The notes under the pieces: model-generated
Seen by the model: only the letters and a program-made list of their open reading frames with translations
Database searches by the model: none
What the model was told of the DNA's origin: nothing
In this document: positions 44,805 through 54,479 of the stretch, piece by piece
Numbering within the stretch: position 1 is the first letter of the stretch
How the letters are laid out: every line of letters starts with the position of its first letter
Assembly (NCBI GenBank): GCA_003326195.1
Contig: LXQE01000136.1
Span: 432,552 to 496,551 of the forward strand
Direction of reading: 5' to 3'
Source of the DNA: Nostoc punctiforme NIES-2108
Lineage (GTDB): Bacteria; Cyanobacteriota; Cyanobacteriia; Cyanobacteriales; Nostocaceae
DNA: 64,000 bases
Program-made: the position numbers and the translations under genes

Positions 44805-47681
44805 ATGTGGCGCAGATTCCAGGCTTTTATCCAACATACTCGCAGCGTTTTAATTATTACTCCCAGCGTTGCCTTGACGGTTATAGTTGGGCAATCGTTG
44901 GGACTTTTCAATTTACCGGAATGGAAAATTCGCGACGAATGGGTTCGTCAGCGATCTTCAGAGGCGATGCCTATGGCGGGCTACGCCTACGCAGATGAGA
45001 TTGTGATTGTTACAATTGATGAGCGCGATATCCAATCAGTACGTAAATGGCCAGTTCCAGACTGGGCGCTAGCACGATTACTAGAAAAAATCCGGGCGCA
45101 GCAGCCGAGAGCCATTGGCTTGGATCTCTATCGAGATTTACCCGAAGGAAGCGGACACGAGCAACTTGTTCAAGTCTTTCGCAATACTCCCAATTTAATC
45201 GGAGTTGAGAAAATTACCGGTGAACGCGTCAATCCTCCACCGGAATTGAAAAAAAAGGATCAAGTAGGATTAGCAGATTTAGTCTTGGATGGCGATCACT
45301 TTGTACGTCGTGCCCTCCTGACAGCTGAAGATGCTAAAGAGCAAAACACTATTAAAGCTGGACTGGCAACCCTAGTAGCTCTAAAGTACCTCGAAGCTGA
45401 AAAAATTAGCTTAGAAAGCATTGACCCCCAACAGCAAAAGTTTCAGTTGGGTAAGGAAATTTACTTACCACTGCAAAATCAAGAAGCAGGTTATACCGAT
45501 GCCGATTTAGGAGGCTATCAAATTCTGCTCAATTGGCATGGTTCAGAAGCCGCATTTCGGACAGTTGCGATGCGCGATGTATTAGCAGGGAAAATTCCGG
45601 TAGATTTGATGCGCGATCGCATGGTATTTATTGGGTCAATCGCCTCCAGTACCAATGATTTCTTCAGCACACCCTTCTCTTCCTGGATCTCTGCTCAAAA
45701 ACCCACTCCAGGTGTGGTTGTTCACGCCAATATTGCTCATCAACTAGTACGAGGAGCAAAAACAGGAAAAGCCAGTCTGCACGGTGTTTCTGGCATTTAT
45801 TTATCACTCTGGATTGTTTTGTGGTCTGTCATTGGTTCTACGGGCAGTTGGTTATTATCCAGTAACAGGCTGCGGATTCCCGGCGGCAAAATTCTTTGGG
45901 CAACTGTAGGCATCAGTGGAGCCTGTATATGGGGTGGCTATGGGATGTTTTTGTATGGTGTTTTAATTCCAGTAACACCCACTTTAGCGGCGTTTATCGG
46001 TAGTGTGATTGCAACAACTAATGCCTATAAACAGCGCAAGTTAGAAGAAACAAATCGCCAACTGGAAATTGCCAACAGTCAACTATTGGATTATTCCAAA
46101 ACCTTAGAGACAAAAGTCGAAGAACGAACTCATGAATTAGTTGAGGCAAAGCAAGCTGCCGATGCTGCCAATCAGGCCAAGAGTGAGTTTCTCGCCAATA
46201 TGAGCCACGAACTACGCACACCTCTCAATGGCATCCTTGGTTTTGCCCAGGTACTAGAAGGATCGCCAAACATGACAGCTAAAAACCTAGAAGGGGTTAG
46301 CATTATCTACCAATGCGGTTCGCATCTTTTGATGCTGATCAATGACATTCTCGATCTCTCGAAGATAGAAGCAAGGAAATTGGATTTGGTTGTCACTAGT
46401 GTGCATCTGCCCAGTTTCTTACATGGTGTAACAGAGATTTGTGGTATCCGGGCTGAACAGAAAGGGATTAGATTTAATATTTTAATTAGCGATCGTCTAC
46501 CACTTGCCGTTGAAGTTGATGAAAAACGGCTGCGGCAAGTGTTAATTAACTTGCTGGGCAACGCAATCAAATTTACAGATAGCGGTAGTGTAACGTTCAA
46601 AGTGGAAGTCATTAGTCAAGAGTCTAAACAAACGACGCCACTTGCTTCACTTGGGGAGACCCCAAGACCGCAGTGGCTCACCAATGACAATGGACAAATG
46701 ACACATCAAAAGATTCGTTTTCAAATTGAAGATACGGGTATTGGGATGTTACCAGACCAACTTGAGAAAATCTTTTTGCCCTTTGAGCAAGTGGGTGAAG
46801 CAGGACAACGATCTGAAGGTACTGGCTTGGGATTGGCCATTAGCCAAAGAATTGCGGCATTGATGGGGAGCCAAATTCAGGTGCAAAGCCACCTGGGTGA
46901 AGGAAGTCTGTTTTGGCTGGATTTGACAGTATCAGTACCACTCGATGTCTACGACGGGCTACGCCTACATGATTGGCGTGGAGGAGCGATGTCTAAGACT
47001 GATTACAACCCAACTCCCCAGAAAATTACTGGGATTCAGGGTAGTGCGCCTCAGATTCTGATTGTTGATGACGATCGCAACCACTGTTCTATGTTAACCA
47101 GTCTGCTGCAAGAAATTGGCTGTCAAACCCTAGAAGCGACCGATGGCAAACATGGGCTACAGATAGCAATTGAACACAATCCAGATGTGATTCTGCTTGA
47201 TTTAGCCATGCCGAATATGGATGGTTTTGAGCTAATGGTTCACCTGCAAGAGAATCCGCAAACCCGTTCTATTCCTATTATTGTCTCTAGTGCCAGCGTT
47301 TTTGAGTCAAATCGCCAGCGGAGTTTAGAAGCAGGGGCAACAGCCTTTCTAGCCAAACCTCTCCAGATTGAGGAACTACTCAATAGACTGCGATCGCTGT
47401 TGGGGGTGGAATGGATATATGCCGAATCTTCGCCTCCCAAAGGCGAGCAGATCGCTAGTAGTGAATGGATTCTACCATCCCAAGAAGTTTTGCAACAACT
47501 CTATCATTTAGCAATGATGGGAGATATCTCGGCGATTGAGGGAATGTTAAGAGAACTAATTGAGCAAAATAATCAACTAGCTCCCTTTGCGGCAGAGTTA
47601 AGCAAACTCACTGCCAATTTCCAAACCGGAAAAATCCGTAAGTTACTCAAATCATTTGTTACAACGGAGTTACATCCATGA
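44805..47681 (+). CDS. CHASE2-domain hybrid histidine kinase with receiver domain
   Basis: The product is about 958 residues. After one N-terminal membrane helix, a CHASE2 sensory domain (about residues 35-330; [20 protein letters not shown]) lies outside the cytoplasm. Three further helices follow (about 335-430) and then a coiled coil. The HisKA domain has His468 ([12 protein letters not shown]). The HATPase_c domain ([20 protein letters not shown]) is followed by a receiver domain with Asp799 ([16 protein letters not shown]). The ATG at 44805 was chosen since the longer frame from 44658 reads filler. The HATPase region contains about 30 extra residues encoded by a repeat, and two copies of a dispersed repeat occur at 44964 and 46943. 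The stop overlaps the next gene by 4 nt. Confidence 0.87.
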   Translation: MWRRFQAFIQHTRSVLIITPSVALTVIVGQSLGLFNLPEWKIRDEWVRQRSSEAMPMAGYAYADEIVIVTIDERDIQSVRKWPVPDWALARLLEKIRAQQPRAIGLDLYRDLPEGSGHEQLVQVFRNTPNLIGVEKITGERVNPPPELKKKDQVGLADLVLDGDHFVRRALLTAEDAKEQNTIKAGLATLVALKYLEAEKISLESIDPQQQKFQLGKEIYLPLQNQEAGYTDADLGGYQILLNWHGSEAAFRTVAMRDVLAGKIPVDLMRDRMVFIGSIASSTNDFFSTPFSSWISAQKPTPGVVVHANIAHQLVRGAKTGKASLHGVSGIYLSLWIVLWSVIGSTGSWLLSSNRLRIPGGKILWATVGISGACIWGGYGMFLYGVLIPVTPTLAAFIGSVIATTNAYKQRKLEETNRQLEIANSQLLDYSKTLETKVEERTHELVEAKQAADAANQAKSEFLANMSHELRTPLNGILGFAQVLEGSPNMTAKNLEGVSIIYQCGSHLLMLINDILDLSKIEARKLDLVVTSVHLPSFLHGVTEICGIRAEQKGIRFNILISDRLPLAVEVDEKRLRQVLINLLGNAIKFTDSGSVTFKVEVISQESKQTTPLASLGETPRPQWLTNDNGQMTHQKIRFQIEDTGIGMLPDQLEKIFLPFEQVGEAGQRSEGTGLGLAISQRIAALMGSQIQVQSHLGEGSLFWLDLTVSVPLDVYDGLRLHDWRGGAMSKTDYNPTPQKITGIQGSAPQILIVDDDRNHCSMLTSLLQEIGCQTLEATDGKHGLQIAIEHNPDVILLDLAMPNMDGFELMVHLQENPQTRSIPIIVSSASVFESNRQRSLEAGATAFLAKPLQIEELLNRLRSLLGVEWIYAESSPPKGEQIASSEWILPSQEVLQQLYHLAMMGDISAIEGMLRELIEQNNQLAPFAAELSKLTANFQTGKIRKLLKSFVTTELHP

Positions 47682-48979
47682 TCGCTGTTCCTATCTCGAA
47701 ACCCATACATATTTTATTAGTGGATGACAATCCAAACAATCTCAAGGTGCTAGCGGAAGCGATTCACAAGTGTGGCTGGAAAGCCCTGATGGCAACAGAT
47801 GGGGAGTCAGCGATCGAACAAACAGAATATGCTCATCCCGATCTCATACTCTTGGATGTAATGATGGCAGGTATTGATGGATTTGAAACTTGTCGGAGAC
47901 TGAAAATCAATCCCATCACTGAGAATATTCCGGTGATTTTCATGACTGCCCTATCCGATTCTACAGACAAGGTGGCTGGACTGGAAATAGGTGCGGTTGA
48001 CTATATTACCAAACCCTTTCAACATGAAGAAGTCATTGCCCGTTTAAAGTTACACCTCAAAATTTCCCATTTCACCCGCACATTAGAAGAACGTGTGCAA
48101 GAACGCACCGCAGAATTAACTCAATCTCTACAACAGTTACAGCAAACCCAACTACAAATGATCCAGAGTGAGAAAATGTCCACATTAGGGCAGTTGGTTG
48201 CAGGTATTGGTCATGAAATTAATAATCCGGTTGGTTTCGTTGGCGGAAATTTATCTTATATTGAAGAACATGTAAATAATCTACTTCGCCTGGTGAGCCT
48301 GCAACAGGAGAAGCTAACGCAGTCAGACTCGGAAATTCAAGAGCTTCTTGAAGAAATTGACTTGGAGTATCTGGCACAGGATCTGCCGAAACTACTGGCA
48401 TCAATGCACCAAGGCATTACCCGTCTGAAAGATATCAGTCTCTCTCTGAGAACTTTTACTCGCGCAGATATTTCATCTCAGATAAAGTTTCAGATTCACG
48501 AAGGAATCGATAGCACCTTAATGCTGTTGAAACATCGACTCAAAGGCAATGGCGATCGCACTAAAATCCAGGTTGTCACACAATACGGTGAGTTACCTCC
48601 AATCAGTTGCTATCCCGGACAACTGAACCAGGTGTTCATGAATATCATCGCCAATGCCATTGATGCATTTGATGAACTCCATCAAAAAAATTCCAATCAA
48701 GATATTACTGCTGTCCCGAGTATAATCACCATCACCACATCGCTTGATCCTCAACAACAAACTGTCACAATTTGTATCCAAGATAATGGCCCCGGTATGC
48801 TTACTGAGGTGCAATCTCGAATTTTTGAGCAATCTTTCACAACCAAGGCTGTGGGCAAGGGAACCGGGCTGGGATTAGCCATTAGCTACCAAATTATTGT
48901 TGACAAACACAACGGACAAGTCAACTGCTTATCAATACCTGGTGAGGGGACAAAATTTATTATTACTCTGCCAATGTAA
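47678..48979 (+). CDS. Response regulator/histidine kinase fusion
   Basis: The 433-residue cytoplasmic protein has an N-terminal receiver domain ([13 protein letters not shown], phospho-acceptor Asp60 in LILLDVMM, Lys in YITKPFQ). A coiled-coil linker leads to a kinase core with His179 ([12 protein letters not shown]) and HATPase motifs [22 protein letters not shown] and GTGLGLAIS. It starts within the end of the CHASE2 kinase gene (ATGA overlap), so the two are translationally coupled and probably form one phosphorelay. The output target is not in the window. Confidence 0.88.
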   Translation: MIAVPISKPIHILLVDDNPNNLKVLAEAIHKCGWKALMATDGESAIEQTEYAHPDLILLDVMMAGIDGFETCRRLKINPITENIPVIFMTALSDSTDKVAGLEIGAVDYITKPFQHEEVIARLKLHLKISHFTRTLEERVQERTAELTQSLQQLQQTQLQMIQSEKMSTLGQLVAGIGHEINNPVGFVGGNLSYIEEHVNNLLRLVSLQQEKLTQSDSEIQELLEEIDLEYLAQDLPKLLASMHQGITRLKDISLSLRTFTRADISSQIKFQIHEGIDSTLMLLKHRLKGNGDRTKIQVVTQYGELPPISCYPGQLNQVFMNIIANAIDAFDELHQKNSNQDITAVPSIITITTSLDPQQQTVTICIQDNGPGMLTEVQSRIFEQSFTTKAVGKGTGLGLAISYQIIVDKHNGQVNCLSIPGEGTKFIITLPM

Positions 48980-49404
48980 CTGAATATACATGATTGTTAA
49001 CAGGAATTCTGCAACTCAACATAACTATACTTGATTTAGCCTATCCTGAGTAAAACCAGATTTACTTTACGAATCAGCTCTAAAGGTTGCACCTGATTTT
49101 ATTAATTATTTGGAAGTATACAACAAATAAATTATCCAATCTTGTCAGATGGACTGAAAAGCCCGCCTTTGGCTACAGTTGGGCGAGACGCCCAGCCCAC
49201 AAGAGTTAATTGGATATTTTTTGATTTGGAAGTCCCTTAACCAATGCAAGAGCAAGGCGATCGCTCTAAATAAATCACAAACCCTCTTGAAAAGTTTTTC
49301 AAGAGGGTTTGTGTAATTACTTATTGTAGTAGTGACAAAAAGTTCCCTCAGTAAATTGTTTGTTCCGTTAGGTAGTGCCAATTTAACCATCAGAACCCCA
49401 GGTT
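48980..49404. other. Intergenic region with bidirectional terminator
   Basis: About 425 bases without a supported gene. It contains the long perfect hairpin at 49276-49313. A minus-strand frame that runs through this hairpin is not accepted as a gene. Confidence 0.55.
49276..49313. terminator. 18-bp perfect palindromic hairpin, likely bidirectional terminator
   Basis: CACAAACCCTCTTGAAAA (49276-49293) pairs perfectly with its complement at 49296-49313 across a 2-nt loop. It lies downstream of the kinase pair on the plus strand and of the psbN-side genes on the minus strand. Confidence 0.75.
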
Positions 49405-49650
49405 CTAGCCACTGTCACTTAAAAACTCGGCAGGGTAACTCTGATATCGGGTGTTTAAGATATGCCCCAACATCCACTGTAGGTCACTTTTCTTGGTAGC
49501 GCCGTTACCACCCATAACAGTAGTACTATTGCGCTCTGTTCCCAGTTTCACTCTGTAAGAATCGAGCTTACTCGGTGTGGGCAGATAAAGAGTCAAGCAT
49601 GAACCTTGCTGGTAGGACTTACAACGAATCGCACTAATCTTCGTGGTCAT
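49405..49650 (-). CDS. Hypothetical protein overlapping the end of psbN
   Basis: The frame encodes 81 residues, beginning MTTKISAIRCKSYQQGSC. Its ATG lies inside the last codons of psbN, on the same strand, with a 17-nt overlap. No transmembrane segment or known domain is visible. The composition (mixed, charged, no obvious filler) is compatible with a real gene. The overlap would allow coupled translation after psbN. It could instead be a chance frame. Confidence 0.45.
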   Translation of the reverse strand: MTTKISAIRCKSYQQGSCLTLYLPTPSKLDSYRVKLGTERNSTTVMGGNGATKKSDLQWMLGHILNTRYQSYPAEFLSDSG

Positions 49651-49765
49651 CAAACGGATCGTTCAATTCCTTGCTAGGAGGGCCAAAGGAGGTATAGATC
49701 GAAATTCCAGTGATGGCAACTACGACGGCAGCCATAGAAATGCTAAGAACTATTGCGGGTTCCAT
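49634..49765 (-). CDS. psbN: Photosystem II assembly protein PsbN
   Basis: The 43-residue product starts MEPAIVLSISMAAVVVAI, a single membrane helix, and ends in the typical tail YTSFGPPSKELNDPFDDHED. PsbN is a thylakoid membrane protein needed for early photosystem II assembly. It reads opposite to psbH, the arrangement conserved in cyanobacteria and plastids. The start ATG is at 49763-49765 and the stop TAG at 49634-49636. Confidence 0.93.
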   Translation of the reverse strand: MEPAIVLSISMAAVVVAITGISIYTSFGPPSKELNDPFDDHED

Positions 49766-49850
49766 AATTGAGAGATAGATGATGAGTGCTATTCTTATAG
49801 AATATTACAGAAGATTAAAAAAAGCTTTGGCAAGTAATCTTAGGTGGACT

Positions 49851-50054
49851 ATGGCACAAAGGACTAGGTTGGGAGATATCCTGAAACCACTGAACTCTGA
49901 GTATGGGAAAGTGGCTCCAGGTTGGGGTACTACCCCTGTGATGGCTGTTTTTATGGCGCTATTTTTCGTGTTTCTGCTGATTATTCTGCAACTTTACAAT
50001 AAATCACTGTTGGTTCAGGATGTATTTGTCGATTGGCGCAGTTTAGGACGCTAA
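49851..50054 (+). CDS. psbH: Photosystem II protein PsbH
   Basis: The 67-residue product begins [20 protein letters not shown] and has one membrane helix ([22 protein letters not shown]), as expected for this core subunit next to CP47. ATG 49851 was chosen because AGGTGG lies 3-4 nt upstream and the length matches the family. The longer frame from 49779 adds residues never seen in PsbH. It is divergent from psbN, with 85 nt between the starts. A terminator follows. Confidence 0.93.
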   Translation: MAQRTRLGDILKPLNSEYGKVAPGWGTTPVMAVFMALFFVFLLIILQLYNKSLLVQDVFVDWRSLGR

Positions 50055-50096
50055 CGCATATCACAGCGAGTGAGTTTGGATAACAAGTTAAGTTAC

Positions 50097-50119
50097 ACCC
50101 GGTTCTTCCGGGTTTTTTT
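50097..50119 (+). terminator. Rho-independent terminator after psbH
   Basis: ACCCGG (50097-50102), loop TTCTT, CCGGGT (50108-50113), then a run of T to 50119. It is a compact, classical terminator ending the psbH transcript. Confidence 0.88.
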
Positions 50120-50196
50120 GTGAGTTGCGATTTCCGACTAGACTAACTATATATGTGAGTTTCTGTAGTGGTTCTAAAGTTTACAGGAGACAAAAA

Positions 50197-50469
50197 ATGA
50201 ATATATTTGGTATCGGTCTGCCGGAAATGGCTGTAATTATGGTAGTAGCGCTGTTAATCTTTGGCCCAAAAAAGCTACCAGAGATCGGTCGGAGTGTGGG
50301 CAAAACAATTCGTAGTTTCCAAGAAGCTTCCAAGGAGTTTCAAAACGAGTTTCAAAAAGAAGCAGAACAGTTAGAAGAAGTTGTCAAGACTACTGCTGAA
50401 TTGGAACCTAAGCAAATCCACCCTGCTAAATCTGAGCAGGATACCGCTAGTTCTTCCCAACCTAGCTAG
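50197..50469 (+). CDS. tatA: Sec-independent protein translocase TatA/E-type subunit
   Basis: The 90-residue product has one short N-terminal membrane helix (LPEMAVIMVVALLIFG), the hallmark hinge FGPKKLPEIGRSVG and a charged amphipathic helix. The tail is acidic and variable. TatA assembles the pore for folded twin-arginine substrates in the thylakoid and plasma membranes. ATG 50197 has AGGAGA 7 nt upstream. The frame from 50125 adds an unrelated extension. TatB-like function cannot be excluded, but cyanobacteria usually have one TatA/B. Confidence 0.9.
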   Translation: MNIFGIGLPEMAVIMVVALLIFGPKKLPEIGRSVGKTIRSFQEASKEFQNEFQKEAEQLEEVVKTTAELEPKQIHPAKSEQDTASSSQPS

Positions 50470-50470
50470 T

Positions 50471-50560
50471 AGTCTGTCAAGTTCGTAGTAAGGACTCTAG
50501 TCCTGGATTTTAAGCACTGAAGTGCTTACTACGAACTCCCCAAAATTAATCAGACAGACT
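50471..50560. repeat. Extragenic nested inverted repeat between tatA and pth
   Basis: Outer arms AGTCTGTC (50471-50478) and GACAGACT (50553-50560) enclose GTTCGTAGTAAG (50481-50492) and CTTACTACGAAC (50525-50536). Two small palindromes lie inside (GGACTCTAGTCC and AAGCACT-GA-AGTGCTT). The GTTCGTAGTAAGGACT core is a familiar dispersed element of Nostoc-type genomes. It may also work as the tatA terminator. Confidence 0.7.
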
Positions 50561-50599
50561 ATATAGAAGAGTGCTGCATATCAATTGACTCTAGGCAAA

Positions 50600-51241
50600 A
50601 TGACAGAAGCTGTTACGCAACCAGCTTTGGTAATTCCCCAACTAATCGTCGGATTAGGGAATCCAGAAGCTAAGTATGACCAAACACGCCATAATATCGG
50701 TTTTGCTGCTTTAGAAACTCTCTCCCGTTCTTGGCGCATTTCCTTAGCAGAAAACCGGAAGTTTCAGGGTGAATATGGCGAAGGTATAGCCCCAGGTGGA
50801 GGTAAGATTCGCTTGCTAAAGCCGTTAACTTATATGAATCGCTCAGGGCAAGCAATACAAGCGGTGACAAGTTGGTATAAATTGCCGCCTGAGTCAGTGT
50901 TGATCGTTTATGACGATATGGATTTGCCCTTGGGAAAAACTCGTTTGCGTTTATCTGGTTCATCTGGGGGACATAACGGCATGAAAAGTGCGATCGCACA
51001 TCTTAATACCCAAAACTTTCCCCGTTTGCGAATCGGTATTGGTAAACCCAAAGATGCAGCTAATAAGGATGATTCCGGTGCTGTCTCTCATGTGCTGGGG
51101 CGATTTTCCGCTGCCGAAAATCAGCAGATGTCTCTTGTACTTCAGTTCATAGTTGAGTGTATTGAACTAAGTCTCAAGCAGGGAGTAGAAAAGGCGATGA
51201 ATGTTTGTAATAGCCGCACCATTAATAATTCTGAGTCTTAG
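50600..51241 (+). CDS. pth: Peptidyl-tRNA hydrolase
   Basis: The 213-residue enzyme cleaves peptidyl-tRNA released by stalled ribosomes. It shows LIVGLGNPEAKYDQTRHNIGF with the catalytic His, TYMNRSGQA with the peptide-binding Asn, VYDDMDLPLGKTRLR with the catalytic Asp, and GGHNGMKSAI. ATG 50600 was chosen over TTG 50585. It lies downstream of tatA and the inverted repeat. Confidence 0.93.
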   Translation: MTEAVTQPALVIPQLIVGLGNPEAKYDQTRHNIGFAALETLSRSWRISLAENRKFQGEYGEGIAPGGGKIRLLKPLTYMNRSGQAIQAVTSWYKLPPESVLIVYDDMDLPLGKTRLRLSGSSGGHNGMKSAIAHLNTQNFPRLRIGIGKPKDAANKDDSGAVSHVLGRFSAAENQQMSLVLQFIVECIELSLKQGVEKAMNVCNSRTINNSES

Positions 51242-51446
51242 GGCTGGATGAATACTGTCCTATTAGCTGATTAAAGAAAGCTAACCGATGTTTAAAGGCG
51301 CTTATTTTGGTTGATGGGTAGCGATTTTAGCTTGCTCCATCCAACCAAGATAAAGCCTCTAAGGCTCTCTACATATAGTAAAAGTAACTCATCTACACCC
51401 TAATTAGCGGTGCGGCAGACTTTGCTTAATGTTTGTATGAATAATG

Positions 51447-51477
51447 GCGATGTCTACGATGGGCTACGCCTACGCGC
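51447..51477. repeat. Copy of a dispersed GATGTCTACGAYGGGCTACGCC repeat, intergenic
   Basis: The 31-bp segment GCGATGTCTACGATGGGCTA followed by CGCCTACGCGC lies between pth and rpsU. Close copies occur inside coding sequence at 40085-40111, 44964-44992 and 46943-46968. Confidence 0.75.
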
Positions 51478-51532
51478 TGTTGCCTGTTTTCGGTCATAAC
51501 CTTAAGCAACGCCGGTATCACACCAAATTGGT

Positions 51533-51712
51533 TTATTTAAAACGTCTTGTGCGTCTAGCTGCCACTGCCTTACGTTTGCGTTTTTCTATCGGTGTTTCAA
51601 AGTGCCGATGATATTTCACATCAGCTAATATCCCAGCTTTGGAAACCTGGCGTTTAAACCGACGCAAAGCTGAGTCTATTCCTTCGTTCTCTCCTAGAAC
51701 CACCTGGGTCAT
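51533..51712 (-). CDS. rpsU: Small ribosomal subunit protein bS21
   Basis: The 59-residue protein reads [20 protein letters not shown] and continues with [22 protein letters not shown] before a basic tail. It is the usual short, highly basic bS21 that joins the 30S subunit late. The ATG at 51712 was chosen because GGGAAGA lies just upstream and the length matches the family. The frame extends 27 codons upstream (to 51793) without resembling bS21. Confidence 0.9.
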   Translation of the reverse strand: MTQVVLGENEGIDSALRRFKRQVSKAGILADVKYHRHFETPIEKRKRKAVAARRTRRFK

Positions 51713-52004
51713 TCTTCCCTTTTCCTCATCATCAATAATTTCCATTCTAATATTACCCTCAACCTTAGTAAAAGCCCTCTGAGCTAAAGTCATGATTAAG
51801 AGGCTATTCGTCCATCTGACGAGGGTTATGTGTGCTTCTGTATCGTGAAATCGTTACTTAACTAAAAGTTAATCTAAGTTCCCTAATGCACTCTCAGAAC
51901 CAATAAAGAAGATGGGAAAATTATAATGCTAAATTTTTCTGACTGTACTGTGAATGGGGGAATAATGTAATCTTAGTTACTAAGATACATGATGAAAACA
52001 GATT

Positions 52005-52349
52005 TTAAAAATTGATTCTGCCCTCATTTAGTAATTTATATCCAGTTGCTAATGCTGTAAAAGCAATTATGAAATTCCATAAGCTAGTTGGCTTTAAAAT
52101 AACTCCACCGCTTAAGAAAATTAGTACTATGCCAATGCCGAGAAAAATCCATCCTAAGTTACCAGTTTCTCTCCGAAAAAAGACTAATGCAAATATACCT
52201 ATCATCGTTGCCAAAACTGAAGCTGTAGCAGGTAAGCTCCGATAAAAATATGAATAGTAACCGCTAACAAATATGATGTTTTGACCAAAAAAGTATAATC
52301 CTGTGAAAAGTAGAATTAAACCTATAAGTTTGATTAACAACCTGCCCAT
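52005..52349 (-). CDS. Hypothetical integral membrane protein
   Basis: The 114-residue product has four hydrophobic segments (starting LLIKLIGLILLFTGLYFFG, then ATASVLATMIGIFALVFF, then IFLGIGIVLIFLSGGVIL, then LWNFIIAFTALATGYKLL) with short polar loops. No catalytic motif or known family is evident to me. It is AT-rich and stands alone between rpsU and an SPFH gene on the opposite strand. Confidence 0.7.
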   Translation of the reverse strand: MGRLLIKLIGLILLFTGLYFFGQNIIFVSGYYSYFYRSLPATASVLATMIGIFALVFFRRETGNLGWIFLGIGIVLIFLSGGVILKPTSLWNFIIAFTALATGYKLLNEGRINF

Positions 52350-52727
52350 AATATTTTGATATTTTTAATGGCCCAAGCCAATTTTTATCCGATTATAGTG
52401 GGGTTTTTAAAATCTTGCCAAATTTTACCTTGATTTGGTTAGTTTACGTAAATATACTTAAAATAAATCCAGGCTGTCTGAAAATGTCAGTACAAGTAAT
52501 GTTGATTACATCAAGTAGTCCTTGCCAGCGTTTTATCAAGGTGCTTTAATAGCGATCGCATTCCGCAAAATAGTTTTACTTACAAAATATGTACAAAACG
52601 TGCAGCGACTCGACATAGCTGCCGATGTTGATAAAATTACAGACTCAAAACATTAAACTCAAAGATATGACAAGCTAGTAGCATATCTTTGACACTAAAT
52701 TCTCCCCAAAGCTGAATAGGAGCATAC
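52350..52727. other. Intergenic region between membrane protein and SPFH gene
   Basis: About 378 bases without a gene. One HIP1 site is present near 52552. I see no terminator or repeat of note. The last part likely carries the SPFH gene promoter, and GGAG lies about 6 nt before its ATG. Confidence 0.5.
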
Positions 52728-53570
52728 ATGGAGCCAATTATTGCTATAGTTTTAGCCCTTATAGGTTATGCATTAGGTTCTGCAAAACTGATTAATCAAG
52801 GAAATGAAGCCTTAGTCGAACGCTTAGGGCGGTATCATCGAAAACTTAAGCCGGGGCTGAACTTTATTGTTCCCTTGGTCGATCAGATTGTGATGGAAGA
52901 TACTACACGAGAGCAGTATACAGACATCAAACCTCAGAATGTGATCACCCAAGATAATATTTACGTAGAAGTGGATGCTATTGTATACTGGCGCATTCGA
53001 GATATTGAGAGAAGCTTTTACGCGATTGAGGATCTGCAAGGGGCATTAACACAGATAACCACAACTACGCTCCGAGAAATCATTGCCCAAAATACCCTAG
53101 AGCAGACCAACGTCTCTAGAGCAGAGATGGACTCAGCTATTTTAGATCAGTTGAATCATGTAACGGCAGATTGGGGAGTTGAGATTCTTCGGTTAGATAT
53201 TCAGAGAATTACCCTACCTGAGAGTGTGCGAAAGTCTAGGGAAGAGGAACAAGCCGCCGTCATCAAAAAACGGGCATTGATTACCGAAGCAGAAGGGGAA
53301 AAGGAAGCTGCGATTAAGAAAGCAGAAGGAACTATGGCTTCAGTGCAAATCATTTCTCAAGCTCTCCGTGCCAATCCCGATAGTAGAGACATTCTGCGGT
53401 ATCTCGTGGCTCAAGATTATGTAGATGCTAGCCAAAAACTTGGTGAGAGCAATAACGCCAAAATTGTCTTTGTAGACCCGGCTAACTCAAGTGAAATGTT
53501 TCAGGAGTTGATAGCCGAGTCGGTAACTCAAGAAGGTAACGGCAAAAAAATCGAAGAACGGAATACTTAA
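52728..53570 (+). CDS. SPFH/stomatin-like (band 7) membrane protein
   Basis: The 280-residue protein has one N-terminal membrane helix (IIAIVLALIGYALGSAKL) and then an SPFH domain (EALVERLGRYHRKLKPGLNFIVP ... VDAIVYWRI). A charged coiled coil (VRKSREEEQAAVIKKRALITEAEGEKEAAIKKAEG) follows. It resembles slipin/QmcA proteins that form large rings in membranes and can regulate proteases such as FtsH. No NfeD partner is adjacent. Its last 4 bases overlap the end of folP on the opposite strand. Confidence 0.88.
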   Translation: MEPIIAIVLALIGYALGSAKLINQGNEALVERLGRYHRKLKPGLNFIVPLVDQIVMEDTTREQYTDIKPQNVITQDNIYVEVDAIVYWRIRDIERSFYAIEDLQGALTQITTTTLREIIAQNTLEQTNVSRAEMDSAILDQLNHVTADWGVEILRLDIQRITLPESVRKSREEEQAAVIKKRALITEAEGEKEAAIKKAEGTMASVQIISQALRANPDSRDILRYLVAQDYVDASQKLGESNNAKIVFVDPANSSEMFQELIAESVTQEGNGKKIEERNT

Positions 53571-54427
53571 GAGTCACGCTGTCTAGCTTGTCTCAATAAG
53601 GCATCGGCTACTAGTGAAACATCGCGCATTTCTTGAACATCGTGAACTCGGAGGATATCAGCGCCATTAAAAATAGCAGCACAACAAGCTGCTGCCGTTC
53701 CCCAAACTCGTGCTTTGGGATCTGGTTGATTTAAAATGCGACCAATAAAACTTTTACGAGATGCTCCTACCAAGATAGGACAGTTGAGTGGTGCGAGCGA
53801 TCGCAAACTGCGAAAAATTTCTAAATTTTGCTCATAGTTTTTAGCAAAACCAATACCAGGATCGATAATAATTTTATCCAGGTCAATGCCCGCAGCAGTT
53901 GCTGCCTTAATTTGTCGAGCCAAAAAACTATAAATTTCACCGAGCAAATCTTGATAATCGGTCTGTTGTTGCATTGTCTGTGGTGTTCCCCGGATGTGCA
54001 TTAAAATCATCGGCACACCTAACTCTGCGACTGTTGCCAACATTTCTGAGTCAAAAGTGCCGCCAGAAATATCATTAATAATATCTGCTCCAACTTCTAC
54101 AGATGCCTTGGCGACAGCAGCACGGGTTGTATCTACAGAAATCGGGACTGAAATCTCTGGTCTTAGCACCTGTAATACCGATAGTATCCGGTCAAGTTCC
54201 TCCACCAGAGTTATTTGCTTTGCCCCTGGTCGAGTTGATTGACCGCCCACATCGATGATGTCAGCACCAGCAGCCACTAGTGCTTGCGCCTGTACTAAAG
54301 CAGCAGAGGAAGTGTTAAACTCACCCCCATCACTAAAGCTATCAGGCGTTACATTTAAAATGCCCATCAAATAAGTCCGCTGTCCCCAATCGAAACAGCG
54401 TCCTCGAATTATCAAGTTCCTTGGCAT
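53567..54427 (-). CDS. folP: Dihydropteroate synthase
   Basis: The 286-residue TIM-barrel enzyme joins p-aminobenzoate to the pterin diphosphate in folate synthesis. Motifs in order are GILNVTPDSFSDGGEF, DVGGQSTRPGA, VDTTRAAVA, INDISGG, IIDPGIGFAKN and GASRKSFIGRIL. It lies downstream of tpiA on the same strand, with a small hairpin between them. It ends convergently with the SPFH gene, with a 4-nt overlap. Confidence 0.94.
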   Translation of the reverse strand: MPRNLIIRGRCFDWGQRTYLMGILNVTPDSFSDGGEFNTSSAALVQAQALVAAGADIIDVGGQSTRPGAKQITLVEELDRILSVLQVLRPEISVPISVDTTRAAVAKASVEVGADIINDISGGTFDSEMLATVAELGVPMILMHIRGTPQTMQQQTDYQDLLGEIYSFLARQIKAATAAGIDLDKIIIDPGIGFAKNYEQNLEIFRSLRSLAPLNCPILVGASRKSFIGRILNQPDPKARVWGTAAACCAAIFNGADILRVHDVQEMRDVSLVADALLRQARQRDS

Positions 54428-54441
54428 AAATCTACATTAGG

Positions 54442-54462
54442 CATTCCCATGCTCTGCATGGG
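54442..54462. repeat. Small palindromic hairpin between tpiA and folP
   Basis: TTCCCATGC (54442-54450) pairs with GCATGGGAA (54454-54462) across TCT. The segment matches a CCCATGCTCTGCATGGG repeat common in cyanobacterial intergenic DNA. Confidence 0.65.
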
Positions 54463-54479
54463 AACGAGAAAAAAGCACA

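Noticed and set aside
49145..49390. Minus-strand 81-codon frame downstream of the kinase pair
   Set aside because: It is read through the 18-bp perfect palindrome at 49276-49313 and shows no domain.
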